Source of the DNA: Zonotrichia leucophrys gambelii | Lineage: Eukaryota; Chordata; Aves; Passeriformes; Passerellidae | Assembly (NCBI RefSeq): GCF_028769735.1 | Contig: NC_088200.1 | Span: 72,454,046 to 72,518,045, forward strand | Direction of reading: 5' to 3' | DNA: 64,000 nucleotides | Shown here: positions 44,323 to 53,310 of the stretch, in pieces | Layout: every line of letters begins with the position of its first letter | Numbering within the stretch: the first letter of the stretch is position 1 | The notes under the pieces: generated by a model | Told to the model about the DNA's origin: nothing | Seen by the model: the letters and a program-made list of their open reading frames with translations, nothing else | Database searches by the model: none | Position numbers and translations under genes: made by a program

Positions 44323-44715
44323 CCTAAAATCCCTTTCCCCCTATCCTCTCCCACTCATCCAACCCCGTCCTGTCTGCTGACTCCTCCCATCCATCAGGTG
44401 CTTCCCCTTCATGTGGGCTTCTCCTTCAGCCTGTCCCCCAATGTGTTTTGTCCCTCTCTTCATGTTGTAATCCCACCCATGTCTCCTTCCTGTGCCCTGC
44501 AGTTTGGCCTATCCTCTTCTGACTTTCAGTTCCCACACCCTCATTCCAGTTCCTATGTCACCAGAACTGGATGTGACAGGCCATGGATCCCAGAACCAGG
44601 AGGCCTTTCTTCTCCCTGCCCCAGTTCCTTACAATCGTAGGGGAGCACACCCTAAGTGAGAGCTCTTCTCCTACCAAAATAAAAGGAGTTCTGCGGGACC
44701 CAGAGGGAAATGGGG
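44323..44715 (+). pseudogene. gag: Endogenous retrovirus gag fragment
   Basis: Close match, base for base with scattered changes, to 30,945-31,345 (shared blocks CTCTCCCACTCATCCAACCC, TCTTCATGTTGTAATCCCAC, GGCCTATCCTCTTCTGACTT). It corresponds to the proline-rich and capsid-start part of gag. It begins exactly at the CR1 5' end and stops where array DNA resumes near 44,735. No LTR or pol is attached. Confidence 0.7.
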
Positions 44716-44734
44716 TGAAAAACTGCGATGCACA

Positions 44735-44822
44735 GAGGCTGTGGCAGAGGCAAACCTTGAGGTGCCAGGTGGGTTTTGACTGTGCTGTGGCAGTGCCCCT
44801 TCCCTGCCCCCAGTGCATGTTG
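44735..44822 (+). repeat. Fragment of the 2.2-kb unit
   Basis: CACAGAGGCTGTGGCAGAGGC...GAGGTGCCAGG...GCTGTGGCAGTGCCCC matches 45,381-45,450 and, in part, copy 1 at 19,937-19,980. It shows that array DNA lies on both sides of the following LTR. Confidence 0.7.
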
Positions 44823-44842
44823 TTTTCTGTTCATTTATGTCC

Positions 44843-45375
44843 TGTTGTAGTGTTTTGTGTTCTGGTTTGCTCCAGTTTCCCCTTGTTGGAATGGTTCTGT
44901 CCCTGTTGCCTCCTCCTTCTTCCTCCCTGTCAATCTCCTTGCCTCCACCCCTGCACCCTGGAAAGTGCCCCCAACCACTCCCCAGTGTCCTGTCCATTAC
45001 TGGGCACCCCATCCCTTCCCTCTAGAAACTTCCACCAGGGGCATTGAGTGATAGGTCTGGGAACCAGGGTCCCTCTCCTGAGTTACCTTTATTGGTTCTC
45101 CCAACTGTCTGTTTCCCTATTTTCTCACTCCCATATACCCTCATTGGTGGATGGACAAGTTCTCATACCATCCTACAATAAACCTGGAATGAATCTCGAC
45201 AGGAGTCTGCCCCTTTACTTCTACCAGTGTCGTTCAGTGTCTGATCTGTGCAAGAGCCTTAGCTGCCCTCCCGGCCTCCAGAGGAACAGGAGAAGAGTGT
45301 TCCCTGCCATCCGCTGTGCTGGAGCGACCTGGGACACTCCAAATGGACACTTGGGAGAGGCACAGTGACACTGTG
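44843..45375 (+). mobile_element. LTR, family D copy 2
   Basis: Starts near TGTTGTAGTGTTTTGTG, reminiscent of family A, and carries TCTAGAAACTTCCACCAGGG and CATTGAGTGATAGG shared with the copies at 18.6 and 46.0 kb. An AATAAA at about 45,177-45,182 marks the R region. It is flanked by related array fragments on both sides (44,735 and 45,381), so it is an insertion in the array. The exact ends are not fixed. Confidence 0.65.
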
Positions 45376-45380
45376 GTGCA

Positions 45381-46013
45381 CAGAGGCTTTGGCCCAGGCA
45401 AACCTTGGGGTGCCAGGCATGTTTGGGGCTGTGCTGTGGCAGTGCCCCGTCCCTGCCCCAGTGCAGAGCAGTGAGGTGCCCACGCAGCCGCCAGCGTGCT
45501 GCTGAGGGGCTGCTGTGATGTCTCCAGCCCTGCTTCGTTGGGCGGAAGATGATGGGGGTGCCCTCAGCTGCAAGATGAGCAGGTGGGGCAGCAGCTGCTG
45601 CTGCCCTGGGGCTGTCAGGTTGTGGGTGCTCTGCTGGTGTCAAGGGGCTGGGGGTCCCGGAGATTTCTTACAGGGTTGGGAGCTCTTCTCAAGGCAGATG
45701 GTCAGTGGGGACTGTGGGACACAGTACAGCTTGGTGACCCCAATGGCCCTGAGATGGTGACGTGGCCTGTGACTCCCCAGTTGGAGATGAAGTGTTGAGT
45801 GCTGTATCTCCAGGAACGGGCAGCAGCTGGTGGCAGAGGTGATGCGTGAGCTGCAGGTGGAAAGGGATGTGTCCTTGCTGGGGCTCTGGATGGGCAGAGT
45901 GGTAGTTGAGGTGCAGATGTAGCAGCAAGGGAGATGCAGCTGGAGATGGAGACAGGATGTACATAAGGGAGACTGGACAGGAGTGAAGATTTGGTGCAAC
46001 CATAGTGGGAATG
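45381..46013 (+). repeat. 2.2-kb tandem unit, copy 5, left part
   Basis: Matches copy 1 from about 19,938 to 20,541 at essentially full length (GTGCCAGGCATGTTTGGGGC through CATAGTGGGAATG). The uninterrupted GGGTCCCGGAGATTTCTTACAGGG at about 45,651-45,674 shows the unoccupied form of the solo LTR target in copy 3. It breaks at 46,013 where an LTR begins. Confidence 0.9.
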
Positions 46014-46580
46014 TGGTGTGCTCTTGTGTTGTGTTCATACATGTTTTGTTTGCCTTAAGCTATACTTTGGTATATCCCAGTTGCCCCTGTTACCTCCTCC
46101 CGTCTTTTTGATGTGAATTTCCCTGCCTACTCCCCCTGTTCCCTAAAAGTTTCTGTGTCATTCCCTCAGCCCCTCCCCATTGTCCTCTCTGTCGCTCAGC
46201 AGCCCATCCCCCACCTCTAGAAACTTCTACAAAGGCACCGAGTGATAGGTTCAGGTGCCAGGACCCCTCCTTTGAATTGCCCTTGGTGGTCCCCCTGTGT
46301 GCCTATGTCCCTGATCCCCATGCCCTTCTGTATTCCCATTGGCAAGTGGGCAAACTCCTCCCCTGTTCACTCACCCCTTTACAGAACCTTGCACACCCCC
46401 TTCTGGGTCTTCAATTGGCTGGACCCCTTGGGTTGCAGATCTCCTTGGAGCTCCCTAATAAACCTGGACTTTGCCTGCAACTGGAGTCCACTCTTGTCCT
46501 ACCTACGTCACGTTGGTGCCTCGTCTGCAAGGTGAAAGCCGCTCTCCCAGCCTCCCAAGGAATGGGAGAGTGTCCCCCAC
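46014..46580 (+). mobile_element. LTR, family D copy 3
   Basis: Interrupts the unit directly after GTGGGAATG. Contains CTCTAGAAACTTCTACAAAGG and ACCGAGTGATAGG, matching copy 2, a CCAAT-type ATTGGC, and AATAAA at about 46,459-46,464, followed by a U5-like stretch with CAAGGTGAAAGCC. A different LTR begins at 46,593. Confidence 0.65.
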
Positions 46581-46592
46581 TGCTGGGGAAGA

Positions 46593-47225
46593 TGAAACAG
46601 GAAAGCCTTATAAATATGATTGTCTGGCAAAAGATTTTGAGAATATGGAAAGTATAAGTGAGATTGAAATGAAAGCAAGCTTTGAGATCCTTTAGTTACT
46701 GAACAACTGGAAAACAACAGTGTGGCTGGTCTGAAGGTAATCCCATTTTGATGGAACAATCCCTCTGCTTGCAGACAGTTCCAAGGGTCAGAGCAGACCC
46801 TGCCAGCTTGGCAGAAGGGGCCCAAAGAGGAGTTTTTAGGGTTTAAAATGGTAACGCTGTCGCAGACATTTCTTCATAGAAATCCTTTCTTTGGGATTTG
46901 TCCATCTTCTGGGAGGCAAAGGGCCCCAGAAGAAGAATGTAAACAAATTGTTATCGGCTGTTGTGAGATGTGGCAGGTGATCCTGTGATTGGCTCATTTT
47001 GCATGTTTCCAACTAAGGGCCAATCACAGGAGCAGCTCAGGGGAGATTCCTTGAACACAGAACTTTGTTATTCATTCCTTCTATTCTATTCTTAGCTTAG
47101 CAGTCTCTGCAAGCTCTCTCTCTATTCTTTTTAGTATAGTTATAATGTATTATATATTATATATCAATAAATCAAGCCTTCTGATCAAGGAACAAGATTC
47201 TTGTCATTCTCTCACCCAGTGACCT
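46593..47225 (+). mobile_element. Passerine-type retroviral LTR
   Basis: Begins TGAAACAGGAAAGCC and has a long U3 with TCCCATTTTGATGGAACAAT and CTGGGAGGCAAAGGGCCCC, inverted CCAAT motifs (TGTGATTGGCTCA, GGGCCAATCACAGG), TA-rich DNA (ATTATATATTATATATC) and AATAAATCAAGCC near 47,166. From general familiarity this resembles an LTR common in songbird genomes; the family name cannot be given with certainty. The right end is near the short palindrome GTGACCTCCTAAGGTCAC. No internal region follows. Confidence 0.65.
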
Positions 47226-47259
47226 CCTAAGGTCACTGTAATATAACGCAGTATGGTAA

Positions 47260-47752
47260 TGTAGTGATTCTTATAGGCTGTATGTAAATGCTATAGAATT
47301 TGTATCTTGTACTAGATTGGTTAGTGAGAATCAGAATATTCAACACAGAAGAAGGTTTATTGTATTGTAATGGGAACCTCGCTCTCTTACCCTTTTTCTC
47401 TTTTGTGCTCTTACCCTCTCATCCTCTCTACCCCTCTCTTTTCTGCTCTGAGCACTGGCTGGCAGCTCCCAGCAGGGCCCTGCGCCCAGGCCCTTTGCAA
47501 TAAACCACAAGTTCCTGGCCTGGCTGCAGAGATCTCTCATCTCCATCGATCCCGACCATCCTACTCCCCAAACGCTCCTACACCATTTGCCATCCTGCCC
47601 CACAACGGTCCTACACCATTGACCATCCTGCCCCCCAACTCTCCTACACCATTGACCATCCTTCCCCCCAACACTCCTACACCCCACCACTCACTGTGCC
47701 AGAGCAAGGTGGGTGACTCTGAGTGCTCGCTCAGAGGGACACGGTGACAGCA
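47260..47752 (+). mobile_element. 5' LTR of a class II retrovirus remnant
   Basis: An LTR-like block ends ...GACAGCA directly against an exact primer-binding site. It contains AATAAA (47,499-47,504) and, within R/U5, a 33-bp minisatellite. The TG start is placed provisionally at 47,260. The gag fragment at 48,253 belongs to it; no 3' LTR remains. Confidence 0.7.
47577..47690 (+). repeat. 33-bp minisatellite inside the LTR
   Basis: CCTACACCATTGACCATCC-type units begin at 47,577, 47,610, 47,643 and 47,676, exactly 33 bp apart, with a C-rich spacer in each. About 3.4 copies are present in the R/U5 part of the LTR. Confidence 0.9.
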
Positions 47753-47770
47753 TGGCGCCCAACGTGGGGC
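47753..47770 (+). other. tRNA-Lys-1,2 primer-binding site, exact
   Basis: TGGCGCCCAACGTGGGGC is an exact lysine-1,2 type primer-binding site, the kind used by many betaretroviruses, immediately after the LTR end CA. Confidence 0.93.
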
Positions 47771-48252
47771 CTGAGACCAGTGTCAGACCCCGGAGATGAG
47801 ACCTCGGACACTTCCCTGGCCTTTGTACCTTGGAGTGCCCCCAAAGGTTTCTTGGCTGGCAAGCTACCCCAGTGGGAGCAGACTGTTTTGGTGGGTGGCA
47901 CTCCTGAGGGACGGGAATGGAAGCTCCTGAAGCGCCACAGGAATCGTTCCCTGGTAGGAGCCATGACTTCCACATTTTTCTTTTCCACTTGCCTGACCGG
48001 TAAGGAAACCTCTTTCCTCCCCTTTTGTGGAGTGAGGTTCCTTCCTCCTTACTCTCCCTGCCATTTGTAAAGGTCCCCTTTTTCTAAGGGACCCTGTCCT
48101 TGTGCTCCTTTAGGTTTGGAGCCAGGATCTCTCTCTTTTTGCTGCACAGCCTTTTCTCTTTCTTGTGGGGTACTGGCAGTGGTGTTCTGCTTCAGTTTTG
48201 GTTTGTCAGGGGCGGTGGGTTGGTTTGAGCTACTCAATTTGTTATCTCAGCC

Positions 48253-48545
48253 ATGGGTGCTAGGCTGTCAGCAGCTCCAAAAGGAGTTTTAAATCAAGTT
48301 GTGGGAATCCTTTTGGGACGCAGTTCCTTATTCAAAAAGGGAATTGAAACAGCATGTCTGATGGTTGTTTCCTCACTTCCCCGAGGTGTCCTCTGAACAA
48401 GTTTATGATGTTCATTTTGGGGATTTAGTTGGCAATAAATTAACAGAATTGGGCATGCCAGGCAACTCCTCTAAATTTACTTTCTGGAGTCTCCAAAATA
48501 GAACAATCTTAAAATCCAAATCTGGGGTGAGAAAACAACCATATT
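48253..48545 (+). pseudogene. gag: Endogenous retrovirus gag, matrix fragment
   Basis: An ATG at 48,253, about 480 bases after the primer-binding site, starts MGARLSAAPKG, with the Met-Gly of a myristoylated matrix protein. This frame ends at a TGA at 48,394-48,396. A second frame starting near 48,365 continues the domain (FPHFPEVSSEQVYDVHFGD, VGNKLTELG), so a frameshift splits matrix. Nothing of capsid or pol follows; sequence from about 48,550 is unrelated. Confidence 0.75.
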
Positions 48546-48884
48546 CCAACAGCCTGTTCCCCAGTTCTCCCAATCCTCCCTGTCCCTGTGTGCAGCCGTA
48601 GTGTGAGTGTGCTGTGCAACAGTAGTGTGAGTCGTGGCAGCACAATTCTGCAGCAGAGCTCCTGCTCTTGCAACGTCCTCCCACCCTTCCTAGCTGCCTG
48701 CAGCATTGTGTGCTTGCTGTCCCACACCTAACAGCTGTTCAGGCTCTCATCCACCACAATCACACTGGGCACCAACTGCAGCAAAGGCCTGCAGCTCCTT
48801 AGCTCAGTGAGAGGGAGTTATGCCTCACCCTTGGCACAAAGCTGCCCTCAAGGGCACAGCAAGGCAGCCACAGATGCCTTAGCG
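48546..48884. other. Unassigned GC-moderate DNA
   Basis: About 340 bp between the gag remnant and the resumption of array DNA. A short imperfect repeat of GTAGTGTGAGT occurs at 48,598-48,632. No gene or known repeat is recognised. Confidence 0.4.
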
Positions 48885-48985
48885 TGGACATCTAAAAGGG
48901 AATGGAATATAATTTTCTTCTCTGCACTTTCAAATATTAGCAGTGACGCTAAAAGTGATCTCCGCTCCTACGGACAAGCATGAGA
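48885..48985 (+). repeat. 2.2-kb tandem unit, copy 5, continuation
   Basis: TCTAAAAGGGAATGGAATATAATTTT and TAGCAGTGACGCTAAAAGTGATCT parallel copy 1 at 20,547-20,630 (TCTGAAAGGGAATGGAATATCATTTT, ATCAGCAATGCCATCAGAAGCGATAT). It picks up within a few bases of where the unit broke at 46,013, so the intervening ~2.9 kb is nested retroviral DNA. It is more diverged than the left part. Confidence 0.65.
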
Positions 48986-49234
48986 TGTCTTTATAGTGCT
49001 ACATCTTCATTACTTTTCTGTCAAGGCTGTCATTGGGTCTGGGGTCTTCAAAGAGGCAAGAGCAGTTGTTGGTTGCTATAAAGTTGTTTATTGCATGAAT
49101 ACATCAGTTTAGAAGAGAAAGAGTTCTAAGTAATAAAGTCCATGCTAAAAATTTTCTGATATGGAGCAAAAGCTGCAGCTGCAACAGCTGCTCTCTGGCA
49201 TAGAGCCCCTGGCATGGAGCCCCAGGTTCTGTGC

Positions 49235-49375
49235 AGGAACAGCAGCAGCAGCAGCAGCAGTTGTTCCCTGGCACAGAGTCCAATGTCCTGAGCAGCAGCA
49301 GCAGGAGCCACAGCCTTTTCTTCTTCTTCTTTCTTTCCTTCTTCTTTCTTTCTTTCTTTCTTCCTTCCTTCATGA
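49235..49375. repeat. CAG and CTTT/CTT microsatellites
   Basis: A (CAG)n run at about 49,240-49,260 with further AGC-rich tracts up to about 49,305, then a pyrimidine tract of TTC and TTTC repeats at about 49,318-49,372. The open frames here, such as Lys/Glu-rich minus-strand frames, are translations of the repeats. Confidence 0.9.
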
Positions 49376-52300
49376 CAAACACCCCAGTACAGGGCGTTTT
49401 TATTCATAAAACATCCAGTCTGCTAAAAGCACATTTCTAAAACATTATTTTAAATCAAGCTAAACGTAGTTGCAATGTGCAAAAGTAGTACAAAAGTAAT
49501 GACTACGTGTATAATATTAAAAGACTTATATATTAAAAATTAAAAGACTACATGTATAATATTACAGTGAGTATTGACCATTGCAGAAAAGCAGCTTTTC
49601 ACTAGCTTCAATTCCACAGCTGGCAAAAATGCAGAGTAATTCTGGAACTGAGAGAAATGTTCTTGCACTTACTACCTAGGAGTGTAATTTTGCTAAACCT
49701 CTGCAGTTAAAAGAGCAGACTGCAGTCTGATTTTCTAACCAAGGTCTCTATTTGTGGAATTTTGCAGTTCCCATATAACTGGCAGTTTTGTACAGACTAA
49801 AGAGAGACAAATAGTTTGTGCCAGAGATCAAACAGTTACCAAGTTATAAAACACAGGGCTCATGGTAAGACTTAAAACCAACCTCTGCCACCTCAGTTAA
49901 TGTGGAAAACCCTCCTGTGCCTCCTGGGCAGTGTTCTGTGTGCTGGCAGAAACTGTCTCTACCTCCTGATGACTCTATGACAGTTTCCACATATCACACC
50001 ATATCTGGTTCTTCCTCAACCTGAATTGTGTCATTTCAGGCATCTAGAAAATAAATAAACTACAAAAGCAGGAATTAAACTTCTGGACTTAAAAATCCAG
50101 ATCTGGACCTCAGCAATCCGCTTTCCTGGAGGAGATGTTTGAGGAGGGTGTACTCATGGTGGCAAAAATGCATGAACAATTACAGAACTTAAAAATTGTA
50201 ACAAGTTACAAGAAATATAAGCGTGTTCCACAAAAAAAGCACTCCATTCCTTATTACACCGACCTGGCACCAAATGCTGCCCTGCCAGCTGTGCTGGGAA
50301 TAATCAGAGATCCCTCATGTGTTTAGCTCACAGTTCAAATATAACATCCTTTAGCATTTAAAAGGGTGGAGGATTTACCAACCACCCAACCACCCCCTCC
50401 CCCAAGGATTTAGTGCTTTCTTATTTACTTTTTCAAAAGATAATTGGGGTTTGGGATTGCTTCTTTTGCATTCAGAATTCAGCTTAAGCACTTAAGGGGA
50501 TGTTCTTCCAATTTAACACAACTGGTGTGTATTAGCAGCTACATTTTCTGGCAGAGCTGAAAATCTGAAAGACTAGGAATGCCTGCCATGCTGGAAAAGC
50601 AGAAGTAGGAAATACTGCCACACTGCTTCCACCGTAATTCAGTAGCCTGAAGTTCAGTTAGGTGCCACAGGTTATTCGCTGCCACAGCTTTGCTTTATCT
50701 CAGAGCTTGTGGAAATAGGATTGCAGGGAAAACGTGGAGATGCTGCTGGAACTCTGAGGTTTTGCCAGATGTGCCTGTGCTTAGCACAGCTGTCCTCTGC
50801 TGCTGTTCACATTGGTACCTAAGGGGAGAAAAATCAATAAGGCAATTATATTTACGGCTATGCATTCTTGATAACAAAATCACCATGCTCTTGGGGGCAA
50901 CAGATCAGGCACAGAGTGTGTGTCTGGACTCAATAGGTCAATATTAATTTATACCTTCATTTATTACCCATAGGGGTGTGTTCATTTATTTCACCCTGTA
51001 TTTTTTTCAATTATGTATTACACTCACATCACTCTGGAAATTTGGCTATCACCTTTGCTTTCTTCCACATAATAAAGCAGAAATTACTAATTATTTTTAC
51101 ACTTAAACATTTGAAGAATGCAGAAGCTGATGTGGTGCCTTGTAGATCCACAACCAGAAAAGATAAAGCGGAATGGGAATGCCTGCATGGTACTTTTTTG
51201 TGTATTCCTGCTGTCTCAGGAAGGACGGCAGCCACTCCAGGTGCTGTAATGCATCAAAGTACACACAACAACCAAAATCCACAGAAACCACTTAGAGGTC
51301 AGCGAGACTCTTTGGGTGGTTTCTCCAGGTGAAGGGAGTGGAGGCTCTTATGTAGAAAACACCAGTTCCTCCCCAAGGCTGCAGTAAACAAATCTAACAG
51401 AGGAAACAACACCAACCTGTACACCTCTGTGTGGATTTTTAGCTCCAGGAGCTGCAGTGGCAGCCAGATTTTAGACTGAAACTGCTCTCCCCTGTGTTTG
51501 CAGTGCACAGTTCAGAGGGCTCTGGATTAAAGCAAGAGGATGGCTTCCAAAATACACTCCAAAGCAGACATTCCTGTCTCATGGAGAAGTCTCGGGGAAA
51601 AAAAAAGATATTTAAGAGGAAGAGTTCTTGTTTTGAAAGACATTTCTTAGTGGTTTTACATCTACAGCAAAAGGATTCTTTTACAGCTTTGGTCTTTGTT
51701 CTCTGCAAAAGACTATGAACAGAATATTACTATTGTTAAATATATTAATTAGATATTATTAGATACTAATTTTTTTATTACATAAATATAATAACCACTG
51801 TTACAGTGAAGCAGAGATATCTGTAGATAAAATTATGTTAAGCAGCTATTTACATTTATTTATTTATTTATGTAGGAAGTGCAGACTTCTACTGAGTGAA
51901 ATTCTTGAGGAGTCATTTTTCAAATTAGGACAAGAATTTTCCAAGCTGCCAGAGATTAAGGAGTTTTATTCCCCTTCTTCAGAAAAGGAGGGGAAAGAGG
52001 GGGATTTATTAGTTTCTAAAAATAAAAAGTGCTTTTGCCTGAGATGTTTTTGTGCTTTACCTGACCTGAGTTTTTGATGAAAGATCAATCTCTCATTGTT
52101 AGCTTTCCTTAAACTGAATGTCCAGGCTTGAATGTGAGCTAATTTCCACAGATTATAATTATGTTTCTTCCAGTTATAATACCTACAACTCCAATAGCAG
52201 TACATATTTTTACAACTGAACTGGTGAAGTTGTGATACTTTACACACCTCAGTATTTTTCCATGGAATAACATGTTAAAAAAAACCCCCATAAAACAGAT

Positions 52301-52989
52301 TATGAAGAAAGAAAAAGCAACACTTCTTCAGTCTTACTAATCAGGAAGTTTTCAGAGAGAACATATAAATCAGAGTAAATTTAAAGTTAGGTGTTTTTCT
52401 TTTATTAAATACTTGATGGTTACAAAGCAGCTATAAGGTCTATGAGATTAGTACAAACTCCTCTACATATATAAATCAGTTTATAATTAATTTTTTTCTT
52501 TTTTTTTTCTTTCTCCCCCCCGCCCCAAAAAGAATGTTTATGTGTTAGACCCTGGGGGAATCTTCATTTAAGTTTCTAACAAATTTTGTACCATTTAAGT
52601 TTCTAAGAAATTTTGTAATAACCTAGCCAGCCTGTCTTCCAGTTACCCCTTACATGTTGCACAACACAGGAAACTCTACATGGTTGCTAATGGTAAAATG
52701 TATTTTAACATGAAATATAGCTTTTAATTTTGAAAAAAAACCCAAAAATATATATACTATGTACGGCATTTTGAATATTTGGAGTTCTTTTTGATTGTAA
52801 CTTCATTATCACCTTTGTACATTTTACATTAAATGCAAGCAGATTTGACTAAAAAATCTTCTACACCCTTTTCAGACTTTTGGTATACATTCAGAGGACC
52901 TAAATATAGAGAATTTTGAACTGCTAATGATCCCACATTATCTTCAGACAGGCTGGAGCACAGTTACTGAAATGTCATACTGACAGATT
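49376..52989. other. AT-rich non-genic DNA
   Basis: No supported gene or transposon. Homopolymer-rich segments occur near 52,490-52,525 (T and C runs) and small AT-rich repeats near 49,500-49,570. Confidence 0.5.
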
Positions 52990-53284
52990 TCAGTTTTCAG
53001 ATTCCACTGTGCTTTCTTCTAATGTGTCAAAATCATTATTTCTGTTCTGCATTAGAACCTTAAGTGGATAAATGGTTGCAGATGTATGGAACCTGATGTT
53101 TATTTTAAAATCACGTCTTTCTTCCACAACCCCACTTGAAAATTCAATAGAATGAAATTTATTTCTCAGGATTTCTGCAGTAGATTTCCTGCCATAGAGT
53201 TGTTTCCTAAGCCTCTGATGGAATATCCAACAGCTCAAACCTGAAAGGTGTTTATTAGCATCATTGATTATTGAAAATATGAAC
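52990..53284 (-). CDS. Candidate terminal coding exon, unidentified protein
   Basis: On the minus strand a good splice acceptor (TATTTACTCACAG|GTTC, exon start 53,284) is followed by about 97 open codons to a stop at 52,990. The peptide has protein-like composition (LRKQLYGRKSTAEILRNK, FSSGVVEERRDFKINIRFH) and an acidic C-terminus (FDTLEESTVESEN). I do not recognise the family and no upstream exon can be linked with confidence; the nearest CpG-rich DNA on this side is far away. A chance frame remains quite possible. Confidence 0.22.
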
Positions 53285-53310
53285 CTGTGAGTAAATACTG
53301 GTAACAACAT

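Noticed and set aside
47340..47690. A minus-strand frame with an 11-residue repeat
   Set aside because: It is the translation of the 33-bp minisatellite inside an LTR.
49104..49440. Lys/Glu-rich and Gln-rich frames near 49.2 kb
   Set aside because: They are translations of CAG and CTTT/CTT microsatellites.
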